The notes under the pieces are model-generated. The model was given only the letters and a program-made list of their open reading frames with translations. It had not been told where the DNA came from and did no database searches. Below are positions 19,693 through 27,778 of a DNA stretch of 64,000 nt, piece after piece. Within the stretch, counting starts at the first letter, position 1. Each line of letters opens with the position of its first letter. The stretch covers positions 58,241 through 122,240 of the forward strand of contig NZ_JAKZFT010000012.1 in NCBI RefSeq assembly GCF_022808985.1, written 5' to 3'. Both the position numbers and the translations under genes were made by a program. This DNA is from Geotalea sp. SG265 (GTDB taxonomy: Bacteria > Desulfobacterota > Desulfuromonadia > Geobacterales > Geobacteraceae).

Positions 19693-19780
19693 TTCATCCT
19701 CCATCGGACCGTTGTGTCGCGGGTTGAATTTATCACCTTTTTCTGCTAAAGATGGACAATTATTTTTCAAGGAGATAGCC

Positions 19781-20344
19781 ATGTTTACCACATCAGATTT
19801 CAAAAAGGGGCTCGTCATTCAGTTGGATGGAGCCCCCTGCATCATAGTGGACGTCACCTTCCAGTCCCCCTCCGCCCGCGGTGCCAACACCATGGTCAAG
19901 ACCAAGTACCGCAACCTCATTACCAGTCAGGTGCTGGAGAAGACCTTCCGCTCGGGCGACAAGGTGGACGAGGCCGATTACGAGCGGCACAAGGGGCAGT
20001 TCCTTTACGCCGACGGCGACAAGGGGATCTTCATGGACCTGGAGACCTACGATCAGTTCGAGCAGGATCCGGAAGCATTCGAGGCAACGCAACCGTACCT
20101 GCTTGAAGGCACCGAAGTGGTCCTGGGGCTATTCGAGGGACGGATGGTAAACGTGGAACTGCCCATGACGGTTGAATTGACCGTAACCGAGACCGCACCG
20201 GTGATCAAGAACGCCACCGCCACCGCGGAAACCAAGGACGCCCTGCTGGAGACGGGATTGAAGATAAAGGTCCCCCCCTACCTGGAGACCGGCAACAGGG
20301 TGAAGGTCGATACCAGGGATGGCCGCTTCATTTCCAGGGCGTAA
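19781..20344 (+). CDS. Elongation factor P, EfpL/YeiP-like type
   Basis: A 187-aa three-domain factor that relieves ribosome stalling at polyproline motifs. The domain I loop reads FQSPSARGANTMVKTKYRN, with Arg33 where canonical EF-P carries a modifiable Lys near position 34. The SP(S/T)ARGA pattern is that of E. coli YeiP/EfpL rather than EF-P itself. The rest fits the family: FLYADGDKGIFMDLETYDQ, VVLGLFEGRMVNVELP, and C-terminal LKIKVPPYLETGNRVKVDTRDGRFISRA. AAGGAG precedes ATG 19781. No epmA/epmB or earP modification gene is adjacent, in keeping with an unmodified Arg-tip factor. Confidence 0.93.
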   Translation: MFTTSDFKKGLVIQLDGAPCIIVDVTFQSPSARGANTMVKTKYRNLITSQVLEKTFRSGDKVDEADYERHKGQFLYADGDKGIFMDLETYDQFEQDPEAFEATQPYLLEGTEVVLGLFEGRMVNVELPMTVELTVTETAPVIKNATATAETKDALLETGLKIKVPPYLETGNRVKVDTRDGRFISRA

Positions 20345-20368
20345 AACCGGCACACAGGGAAAAATTTA

Positions 20369-20397
20369 TTGACAAAGAAAGGAATAGCCGCTATAAA
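20369..20397 (+). promoter_or_regulatory. tRNA-Phe promoter
   Basis: TTGACA (20369-20374), a 17-bp spacer, TATAAA (20392-20397); start predicted about 7 nt before the mature tRNA. Confidence 0.75.
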
Positions 20398-20410
20398 GTG
20401 GGTTCCTTTT

Positions 20411-20486
<76 letters not shown>

Positions 20487-20498
20487 GTTGAAAACAAG

Positions 20499-20531
20499 AA
20501 GGCCTCGCGATACCGACCGCGAGGCCTTTTT
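20499..20531 (+). terminator. Terminator after tRNA-Phe
   Basis: GGCCTCGCG and CGCGAGGCC pair across an 8-nt loop, followed by TTTTTC. The left AA run supports partial bidirectional action. Confidence 0.9.
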
Positions 20532-20625
20532 CTTTTGTACTTGCGTAATTATTACTTTAATAAGAACTTTACCTGCCATTGCTTCTCCCGGCTCAAAAGC
20601 ACTTTGCCCCAGCACCCCATCCTCC

Positions 20626-20654
20626 TTGACTTTAAAACCTCTTCCTGCTACGGT
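20626..20654 (+). promoter_or_regulatory. Putative promoter of the metal efflux operon
   Basis: TTGACT (20626-20631), a 17-bp spacer, TACGGT (20649-20654). The -10 is weak, as expected if an activator or sensor is required, but no clear regulator palindrome is seen. Confidence 0.35.
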
Positions 20655-20688
20655 TCCCATCCATCCCAATTCTCTGTAGAAGAGATAT

Positions 20689-21051
20689 ATGCCGCAAGTC
20701 CTGGTGCGAAAATATCTGTCCCTCTGCCTGGTGGCCGTTGTTGTCATCCTGTCGCTTGGCGACTTATGCCTGGGTTTCCACGCACCGCAATCCACTGCCG
20801 GCTTGCATCGGACACAGGGTGATTCTCTCCCCGACCTTGCCGGCGACGACTGCCCATGCTGCCCTGCCGACGACCATTCCCATCCTGACGATTGCCTCTC
20901 TTGCGATTGCGCGTGCCATGCGCCGCTGCCGGCACAACCCTTGACCATTGCCTGTCTGCAACTCGTTGCACCTCTGAAATTCCACGAACCTTTCACCTTC
21001 TTGCCGGAAGTCTACCTTCCCAAGTTTATCCCCCCTCAGAACCAAGCCTGA
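20689..21051 (+). CDS. Small exported Cys/His-rich protein preceding efflux operon
   Basis: A 120-aa protein with an N-terminal hydrophobic segment (residues about 9-30) consistent with a signal peptide or anchor. The middle holds a dense possible metal site: DDCPCCPADDHSHPDDCLSCDCACH. It is not from a family I can name with certainty. It begins the unit that continues with the outer-membrane channel gene about 100 bp later. Similar short Cys/His-rich proteins often head heavy-metal efflux operons and may buffer metal in the periplasm; that role is inferred from context. Confidence 0.65.
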   Translation: MPQVLVRKYLSLCLVAVVVILSLGDLCLGFHAPQSTAGLHRTQGDSLPDLAGDDCPCCPADDHSHPDDCLSCDCACHAPLPAQPLTIACLQLVAPLKFHEPFTFLPEVYLPKFIPPQNQA

Positions 21052-21153
21052 TCTGCCTTAGCGGCGGCAGTGCGTCCCGACTCCGGGATCCTTATGCCCG
21101 CCATCACTGTCGATTTCCCATCTAAACAAATTGAAAACAATGGAGGTCCTACC

Positions 21154-22440
21154 TTGGGCACTTCTGCATGTGCGCGTGGAGCGCTGCTCCTTGTGCTGGC
21201 CTGTTTCACATTTTCAGCCACCGTGGGGGCGGCGGAGCCACTGTCGCTTTCCCGGATCATCGACTATTCCCTGCGTCATAACGGCGAACTTGGCGCCTTT
21301 CGGGAAGAGAAAGGCATCCGTGATGCGGCCCTGGTCAGGGCCGGGCTTTTTCCCAATCCAAGTCTCGAAGTGGAAGCGGCTAGCGGAGCCCTGACCGAGA
21401 GCAGCGCAGAAAACAGCGTTTCCTTGGGAGTTTCCCAGGAATTTCTCCTGGCAGATAAACGCCGAAAACGGCAGAACGTTGCCGAACGTGAGCTGGAGAT
21501 CTACAGCCTGCAGCTGGCCGACCGGGAACGGACAATTCGGGAAGAGGTGAAGATGGCATTCTATGCTGCCATTCTGGCAAAAAAGCGAGTCGAGCTGACC
21601 GAGCAGGTGGTTCTGCTCAACCGGCAACTTCTCCATGTGGCGGGGGAACGTTTGGCTGCCGGAGACATCCCGGAACTGGAACTGAACCTGGTCAAGGTTG
21701 AACTGAATCGTGCCGAGGCCGACAAAATCACAGCGGCAAACGCTCTGCACCAAAGGGAGGCGAGCCTTGCCATACTCATGGGATTGCCCCCGGGAGCACC
21801 CGTGGCCATAGCCGGTGAATTCGCCGGTGGGCCTGGGGTGGGGACACCCGCAGAGCTGCTGACTCGGGTCTACAACAACCGACCGGACCTGAAGGCCCTA
21901 GAAGCTGAGAAAAGCAGGGGTGATGCAGAGATTGCCCTGGCCGGCGCAGAGGGGATACCCAACGTCACGGCGGCTTTGACCTTTAGCCGTGAGAGAACGG
22001 CATTGGACGTGGGAAGCGAAGAGGTTACGGACACCGATTACCTGGTGGGAGTGAGGCTTTCCGTGCCCATTCCCATTTTCGACCGGAACGGGGCCGGAGT
22101 CCGGGAGGCCCGAGCCAGGCGAAACAGCGCAGAGACAAGGTTATCGGCCGCAAAACGAAGCATCGAGCGGGAGTTTTCCGCGGCCTACGCCGGCTATGAG
22201 AACAGCGAGCGGATTCTCTCCATCTACAAAACCGAGATCATTCCCCAACTGGAGGAAAACCTGAAACTGAGCCAGGAAGCCTACCGTCTCGGCGAGATCG
22301 GCATCCTGGAGGTGATTCAGGAACAGAAAAAATTTTTCGAGGTCAGCGACGGTCACCTGACGGCGCTCCATGATCGCCAGACGGCCCTGGTGAAACTGGA
22401 AGCAGTTACCGCGTCGGAACTTACCGGAGGTGAGAAGTGA
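21154..22440 (+). CDS. czcC: Outer-membrane efflux protein (TolC/CzcC family)
   Basis: A 428-aa outer-membrane channel subunit of a tripartite efflux system. TTG 21154 is preferred as the start because GGAGG sits 7 nt upstream and a signal peptide (ACARGALLLVLACFTFSATVGAAE) follows at once; ATG 21070 in the same frame would place about 28 polar residues ahead of it. The coiled-coil alpha-barrel repeats are visible (LFPNPSLEVEAASG and VGVRLSVPIPIFDRNGAGVREARAR, a duplicated OEP layout). It overlaps the adaptor gene by 4 nt (GTGA). Metal specificity is not given by this subunit. Confidence 0.88.
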   Translation: MGTSACARGALLLVLACFTFSATVGAAEPLSLSRIIDYSLRHNGELGAFREEKGIRDAALVRAGLFPNPSLEVEAASGALTESSAENSVSLGVSQEFLLADKRRKRQNVAERELEIYSLQLADRERTIREEVKMAFYAAILAKKRVELTEQVVLLNRQLLHVAGERLAAGDIPELELNLVKVELNRAEADKITAANALHQREASLAILMGLPPGAPVAIAGEFAGGPGVGTPAELLTRVYNNRPDLKALEAEKSRGDAEIALAGAEGIPNVTAALTFSRERTALDVGSEEVTDTDYLVGVRLSVPIPIFDRNGAGVREARARRNSAETRLSAAKRSIEREFSAAYAGYENSERILSIYKTEIIPQLEENLKLSQEAYRLGEIGILEVIQEQKKFFEVSDGHLTALHDRQTALVKLEAVTASELTGGEK

Positions 22441-23690
22441 AGAAAAAGGCATTGGTTATCGGGCTGATTGTGGCCGTGGCTGCAGCCGGCATCTACTACG
22501 GCACAAGCTGGAACAAAAGCGGAACAGAACAAGGAGAAAACAAGGAAACGGCCCACAGGGAGGCCGCTGGAGACCATGGCGAGCATGAAGGGGAGAAGGG
22601 TGGAGGTGAAGGCCACGACGGACATGGCGAAGAAGGGAAGGTCAAAATGCCTGCCGAGGTGCAAAAGCAAAACGGCGTGGTGGTCGCCCCGGCGAAAAAG
22701 CAGCGGCTCAATGGTGTTGTTAGCGCCACCGGCAAGATAGAGGCCAATGCCGACAGGATCGCCCACGTTTCGCCGCGCATACCGGGCAAGATCGTCACCG
22801 TCAGGTCTTCCCTAGGGGACAGTGTCGCCGCTGGCCAGGTGCTGGCAATCATCGACAGCGTCGAGCTCGGCGAGGCATTGAGCCGCTATCGCCAATCGAA
22901 AACCAAACTGGCCCTGGCCCAATCCAACATGGAGCGGATCAAGGCACTGGTGGAGAAAAAGATCGCGGCGCGCAAGGATATCCTCCTGGCCGAAACCGAT
23001 TACAAAACCGCCCAGACCGAACTGCACGCGGACGAAGAGCGGCTTTCGCTCTACGGGGTCAACCTCGCAGAACAAAAAGGCGACAGTCATAAAAAACCGC
23101 TCCTGCCTGTGCGCTCCCCCATTTCGGGAGTAATCACCGAAAAGCATGCCATTGTCGGCGAACTGGCCGATCCCTCGAAAAGTCTCTACACCGTCGCCGA
23201 CCTCTCTTCCATCTGGGTGTTGGTGGACATCAACGAAAAGGACTTGGCAAAGATCCAGCGCGGCCAAGGGGCAGCAGTCAGCGTAGGCGCCTTTCCCGAC
23301 CTGAAGCTGAAAGGGCGGATCACCCACATTGCCGATCTGGTGGACCCCAACACCCGCACAGTCAAGGCGCGTGTCGAGGTGCCGAATTCTGGCCGCAAAC
23401 TGAAACCGGAAATGTTCGCCACCGTGGATCTGAGCATCGCTGCCGATGCACCGCCGGTACTGGCGGTGCCGGAAGAGGCCATACAGGAACTGGACGGGAA
23501 AAAGGTGGTCTTTGTCCCAGAGGAGGAAACCGAATTCGTCCCCCGCCCGGTGGAGACCGGGCGGACGGCAGGCGGACTGGTAGAGATCGTGGCCGGCCTC
23601 AAAGAGGGTGAGAAATTCGCCGTCAAGGGTGCCTTTATCCTGAAATCGGAACTGAAGAAGGGGGAGATGAAGGACGAGCATGGCCACTGA
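22437..23690 (+). CDS. czcB: RND efflux periplasmic adaptor (CzcB family) with His-rich N-terminal segment
   Basis: A 417-aa membrane-fusion protein with GTG start overlapping the previous stop. Residues 1-22 form the membrane anchor or signal segment. Residues about 38-65 are strikingly rich in His, Glu and Gly (HREAAGDHGEHEGEKGGG, then HDGHGEEGK), a likely metal-binding tract. Lipoyl-like halves (GKIVTVRSSLGDSVAAGQVLAIID and LLPVRSPISGVITEKHAIVGELADPSKSLYTVADLSSIWVLVDI) flank an alpha-hairpin; a beta-barrel and membrane-proximal domain follow. It bridges inner-membrane pump and outer-membrane channel. Confidence 0.9.
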   Translation: MKKKALVIGLIVAVAAAGIYYGTSWNKSGTEQGENKETAHREAAGDHGEHEGEKGGGEGHDGHGEEGKVKMPAEVQKQNGVVVAPAKKQRLNGVVSATGKIEANADRIAHVSPRIPGKIVTVRSSLGDSVAAGQVLAIIDSVELGEALSRYRQSKTKLALAQSNMERIKALVEKKIAARKDILLAETDYKTAQTELHADEERLSLYGVNLAEQKGDSHKKPLLPVRSPISGVITEKHAIVGELADPSKSLYTVADLSSIWVLVDINEKDLAKIQRGQGAAVSVGAFPDLKLKGRITHIADLVDPNTRTVKARVEVPNSGRKLKPEMFATVDLSIAADAPPVLAVPEEAIQELDGKKVVFVPEEETEFVPRPVETGRTAGGLVEIVAGLKEGEKFAVKGAFILKSELKKGEMKDEHGH

Positions 23691-23699
23691 TGAATAGTC

Positions 23700-23772
23700 C
23701 GAGGTGTAAGGCTTAGGACTGAAGGACGTTTCCTCCTCAGTCTTCAGCCTTCAGCCCTCAGTCTTCAGCCTA
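23700..23772. repeat. Inverted heptamer-type array between czcB and czcA
   Basis: Degenerate units of about 7 nt (CTTCAGC, CCTCAGT, CTTCAGC) run on the right side, and their reverse complements (GACTGAAGGAC, GGCTTAGGACTGAAG) on the left side, so the whole 70-nt stretch can fold on itself. It separates two genes of one operon. Confidence 0.7.
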
Positions 23773-23785
23773 ACCGGAGGATTTT

Positions 23786-26700
23786 ATGCTTGAAAAACTA
23801 ATTGCCTTTACCTTGCGGCAGAAGGGAATGATCATCTTCCTGGCTCTGCTGATCGTGGTTTTCGGCTTGTATGCCTACGCCAAACTGCCCATTGACGCCT
23901 TTCCAGATGTGACGAACATCCAGGTGGAGGTGGTCAGCCACGCCCACGGCCTTTCGGCCATCGAGATCGAGCGCAACGTCACCTATCCCATAGAGACTGC
24001 CATGCGCGGACTTCCGGGGATCGAGCAACTGCGTTCAGTGACCAAGTTCGGCCTCTCCATCGTCACCATCGTCTTCAAGGACGATGTGGATATTTACTTC
24101 GCCAGACAGCTGGTTTTCGAACGGCTGGCCGAGGCGCGGGAGAAGGTCCCCAAGGGGGTCGAGGTGGCCATGGGGCCCATCGGCACGGCCATGGGGGAGA
24201 TCTATCAATACACCTTGGAAGGGAAGGTGCCCGATGACCCCCAGCAGAAGATCGCCTATCTCACCAACCTGCGCACCATCCAGGAGTGGATCGTTGCGCC
24301 GCAGTTGAAAAGCATTGCCGGGGTCAACGAGATCAACTCCTACGGTGGCTACTTTAAGCAATACCAGGTGCTGGTGTCGCCGGAAAAGCTGGTCAAATAC
24401 GGCGTCACGGTGGAAAACGTTCACGATGCCGTCGCAGGCAACAACGAGAACGTGGGGGGGAACCTCCTTGAGCGGGGCGCGGACCAGTACATCGTCCGGG
24501 GGGTGGGGCTGATCAAGAATCTGGATGACGTCGGCAACATCGTTCTCAAGTCGTCAGGGGGGACCCCCACCTACATCCGCGACGTGGCCCAGGTCAAGGT
24601 GGGAGAGGCGGTGCGCATGGGCGCGTCCGTCAAGGACGGCAAGGACGAATGCGTCGGCGGCATCGTCATGATGCTCCGCGGAGAGAACAGCCGGGAGGTG
24701 GTCCGGCGGGTTGCGGAGAAGGTAAAAGAGATCAACGAAAACAACATTCTGCCCGAGGGAATCAGGGTCGTTCCCTACTATGACCGCAGCCACATGGTGA
24801 AGGCGAGCGTCGGTACGGTCAATAAGGCCCTTGTGGAGGGCTCCATCCTCGTCCTGATCGTGCTCTACCTGCTGCTCAACAGCATACGGGGCAGCATCGT
24901 CGTCCTCATCGCCCTGCCCCTCTCCCTTCTCGCCACCTTCATTGTCATGAAGCTTACTGGCATTTCGGCAAACCTCATGTCCCTGGGGGGGCTGGCCATC
25001 TCCATCGGCATGATCATCGACACCACCATCATTCAGGTGGAGAACGTCCAGCGCCATTTGAGCGAAGCGGCAGAAGGCCGATCCAAACTGCAGACGGTGC
25101 TGAAAGCGGTGATGGAGGTGCGTAAGCCGAGTATCTTCGGCGAATTGATCATTGCTGTCACCTTCATTCCGATCCTTGCCCTGGAAGGGATCGAGGGGAA
25201 AATGTTCGGGCCGCTGGCCGTAACGGTGGCCATTGCACTGCTGTCGTCCCTGTTTCTCTCCATCTTCATCATCCCGGTACTCTGCAAGCTTATCCTCAAG
25301 CCGCACCCGGAAAAGGAAAGCTTCATCATGGGGCACGCCCACCGGCTTTACCGGCCGATGCTCGACTATGCCATGGGCAAAAAAAGGGTGGTGCTGGGAA
25401 CGGCTGGCGCCCTGCTGATCGTCTCACTATTGATGGTGACCCGGCTGGGGACGGAATTCATTCCTATCTTGGACGAGGGTTCATTCGACATGGACGTGAG
25501 CATGCTGCCGGGGGTATCCCTGGAAAAGGCCCTGGAGGTGAACAAGCGGGCTGCGGCAAAGCTGATGGAGTTCCCTGAGCTGGAAACGGTGGTGGGACGG
25601 ACCGGGCAGACCGGCGTCGCCCTGGACACCCGTGGCTCGGACAAGACGGGCTACGTGGGGATATTCAAGCCCAAGAGCGAATGGAAACGGGACATCTCCA
25701 AGGAGGAACTGACCAATGGGATGCGCGAGGCGCTGGAATCCATTGCCGGGATCTCGGTGGGGTTCAGCCAGCCGGTCCAGTGCCGCATCGACGAGCTGGT
25801 GGCGGGCACCAGGGCGCAGTTGATCGTCAAGCTGTTCGGCGAGGACATGACGACGCTCAACGGCAAATCGGCGGAAATTGCCCGGGTGCTTTCCAAGATC
25901 AAGGGGGGGATCGACCTCAATGCGGAAAAAGTTGCGGGGCAGCCCTACCTGACCATTGATATTGACCGGTCGAAGATTGCCCGCTATGGTTTGAACATCA
26001 GCGACGTGCAGAAGGTCATCGAGATTGCCGTAGCCGGAAAGGCGGCTTCGGAGCTTTACGAGGAGAACCGCAGCTTCCCCATCATGGTTCGCCTGCCCGA
26101 GGAGAAGCGCAATTCCCTCGACGGGATCAAAAACCTGCTGATTACCACCAAAACCGGCGTCAACGTCCCCCTGGAACAGCTGGCCGAGGTGAAAATGGTG
26201 GAGGGGCCGGTGCAGATCAGCCGCCAGGACGGGGTGCGGCGCATCGGCATTGAGATGAACATTACTGGCCGCGACATGGGGAGTTTCGTCACCGAGGCCA
26301 AGGAGAAGATCCGCTCCCAGGTCAAGCTCCCCCCTGGCTACTATCTCACCTGGGGAGGCCAATTCGAGAACCAGCAGCGGGCCATGAAAAAGCTGATGAT
26401 TATCGGACCGGTGGCCGTCGCCCTCATCCTGCTGCTGCTCTACATAACCTTCCGCTCAATCCGCCTGGCGCTGCTGGTCATATGCAATCTCCCCTTCGCC
26501 CTGATCGGGGGTGTTTTTGCCCTCTTCATCTCCGGCCAGTACCTGTCCGTGCCCGCATCGGTTGGATTCGTCGTTCTCTTCGGGGTGGCGGTACTGAACG
26601 GCCTGGTGCTGGTATCCCGCATTGCCCAGCTGCGTGAGGAGGGACTCGACCTGCAGGAGGCCATCAAGCAAGGGGCGGCGGACCGCTTGCGGCCGGTGCT

Positions 26701-26890
26701 GATGACGGCATCCATTGCCATCTTCAGCCTTATCCCCATGCTTATGGCCGGAGGCACAGGATCGGAAATCCAGAAACCGCTGGCGACTGTCGTCGTGGGT
26801 GGCTTGATCACCTCGACCCTGCTGACCCTGCTGATCATTCCATCGGTCTACGGCTGGTTCGAGAAGAGAGCTGAAAAAACCGAAGTGTAA
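23786..26890 (+). CDS. czcA: Heavy-metal efflux RND pump (CzcA/CusA family)
   Basis: A 1034-aa inner-membrane proton-driven pump of the HME-RND class: first helix FTLRQKGMIIFLALLIVVFGLYAY, then KLPIDAFPDVTNIQVEV, two large periplasmic loops, and twelve predicted helices. The TM4 charged motif reads GLAISIGMIIDTTIIQVENVQRHL: a single Asp and a Glu. The extra acidic residues of the divalent-metal CzcA motif (DFGxxxDGAVxxxEN) are absent, so the pattern is closer to CusA-type pumps, yet I see no CusA-type methionine triad. Metal specificity therefore stays open. CTTCAGCC repeats and CGGAGG precede ATG 23786. Confidence 0.92.
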   Translation: MLEKLIAFTLRQKGMIIFLALLIVVFGLYAYAKLPIDAFPDVTNIQVEVVSHAHGLSAIEIERNVTYPIETAMRGLPGIEQLRSVTKFGLSIVTIVFKDDVDIYFARQLVFERLAEAREKVPKGVEVAMGPIGTAMGEIYQYTLEGKVPDDPQQKIAYLTNLRTIQEWIVAPQLKSIAGVNEINSYGGYFKQYQVLVSPEKLVKYGVTVENVHDAVAGNNENVGGNLLERGADQYIVRGVGLIKNLDDVGNIVLKSSGGTPTYIRDVAQVKVGEAVRMGASVKDGKDECVGGIVMMLRGENSREVVRRVAEKVKEINENNILPEGIRVVPYYDRSHMVKASVGTVNKALVEGSILVLIVLYLLLNSIRGSIVVLIALPLSLLATFIVMKLTGISANLMSLGGLAISIGMIIDTTIIQVENVQRHLSEAAEGRSKLQTVLKAVMEVRKPSIFGELIIAVTFIPILALEGIEGKMFGPLAVTVAIALLSSLFLSIFIIPVLCKLILKPHPEKESFIMGHAHRLYRPMLDYAMGKKRVVLGTAGALLIVSLLMVTRLGTEFIPILDEGSFDMDVSMLPGVSLEKALEVNKRAAAKLMEFPELETVVGRTGQTGVALDTRGSDKTGYVGIFKPKSEWKRDISKEELTNGMREALESIAGISVGFSQPVQCRIDELVAGTRAQLIVKLFGEDMTTLNGKSAEIARVLSKIKGGIDLNAEKVAGQPYLTIDIDRSKIARYGLNISDVQKVIEIAVAGKAASELYEENRSFPIMVRLPEEKRNSLDGIKNLLITTKTGVNVPLEQLAEVKMVEGPVQISRQDGVRRIGIEMNITGRDMGSFVTEAKEKIRSQVKLPPGYYLTWGGQFENQQRAMKKLMIIGPVAVALILLLLYITFRSIRLALLVICNLPFALIGGVFALFISGQYLSVPASVGFVVLFGVAVLNGLVLVSRIAQLREEGLDLQEAIKQGAADRLRPVLMTASIAIFSLIPMLMAGGTGSEIQKPLATVVVGGLITSTLLTLLIIPSVYGWFEKRAEKTEV

Positions 26891-26912
26891 TTTCACGTTT
26901 CCAGCGCTGCAG

Positions 26913-26948
26913 AAAAGGGGTTGCCGGCACATGTCGGCAACCCCTTTT
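26913..26948. terminator. Bidirectional terminator between czcA and cation-transporter gene
   Basis: AAAAGGGGTTGCCG pairs perfectly with CGGCAACCCCTTTT across an 8-nt loop. The A and T runs at the ends serve both convergent units. Confidence 0.92.
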
Positions 26949-26976
26949 GTTTGTTCGGTGATCGTCCGGCTGCTTA

Positions 26977-27627
26977 TCAATGGCAGTCGGAGGTCTTGCA
27001 GCAACAGCAGGCAATCCCCTTTGCCTTCAGGAATGCCTCTTTCCCCTCTCTTGCCGCAAACCAGGCGATGATGAGCGAGCCGATGGCGTCGAGACTTCCC
27101 ACCCCGGTCAATTCGAACCCGGCACTTGCGGCCAGCAGGGCAACGGAGAGGTAGAGGCAGGCCCTTGAACAGGCGGCATCGGCGAGAATGGCCGATGAAT
27201 CGAGGGCGACGCCTACCTTCGTTTTATAGTGGATCAGTAGCCACATGAACGATATGGACACCAGGGAAACGATGATCCCCCACAGGGTTGAGTTGGGCCT
27301 GTGCCCCTGGTAGAGCGATAAACCTGCGGAAATGACCAGTCCTGTTGCCAGGAGATAGAACGAACCCCCCGTAATCCGCAGGGCTTGCCGCTCGAACTCG
27401 TCGGTGGTCGCACCGCTGTTCAGTCTGATCCGCCGCACCATGTGCCAGATGCCGACCCCGGAAATTACCTCGACAAAGGAATCCACGCCGAAGCCGAACA
27501 GGGAAAGGGTTTCATCGGCGGCACCGAACCAGACGGAGACGCATCCTTCGATGATGTTGTAGAGTATGGTGAACAGGGCTAGAAGATTGGCCATGTCATA
27601 GAGTTTCTGGCGCGAAAGGTCGTTCAT
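26977..27627 (-). CDS. Cation-transporter-like membrane protein (CDF-related) with Cys-rich tail
   Basis: A 216-aa protein with five to six hydrophobic segments (LLALFTILYNIIEGCVSVWFG, GSFYLLATGLVISAGLSLY, LWGIIVSLVSISFMWLLIHY, ACLYLSVALLAASAGFEL, AIGSLIIAWFAAREG). DSFVEVISGVGIWHMV corresponds to the DSxxD region of cation diffusion facilitators but lacks the second Asp. The C-terminus ends CCCCKTSDCH, a potential metal-binding patch, and there is no CDF cytoplasmic domain. ATG 27627 follows AAGGAG. Its position opposite the RND pump suggests a metal-related role. Transport activity is unproven. Confidence 0.75.
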   Translation of the reverse strand: MNDLSRQKLYDMANLLALFTILYNIIEGCVSVWFGAADETLSLFGFGVDSFVEVISGVGIWHMVRRIRLNSGATTDEFERQALRITGGSFYLLATGLVISAGLSLYQGHRPNSTLWGIIVSLVSISFMWLLIHYKTKVGVALDSSAILADAACSRACLYLSVALLAASAGFELTGVGSLDAIGSLIIAWFAAREGKEAFLKAKGIACCCCKTSDCH

Positions 27628-27778
27628 CGGCTCTCCTTGGTGGGAATCAATGTCATGGAAGATATCGATTTTTTCTGCTACTGTAAAGCTGAACCGTTTC
27701 CCTTCGGCCTTTCTTGCGTATTTATTTCCCGGTTGTACACTTGCCCCATGCAATGTTGTTTCAGAAGGAGGCACCACC

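Noticed and set aside
24554..25342. Long minus-strand ORF inside czcA
   Set aside because: Antisense shadow of the pump gene; His/Asp-rich text typical of GC-rich reverse frames.
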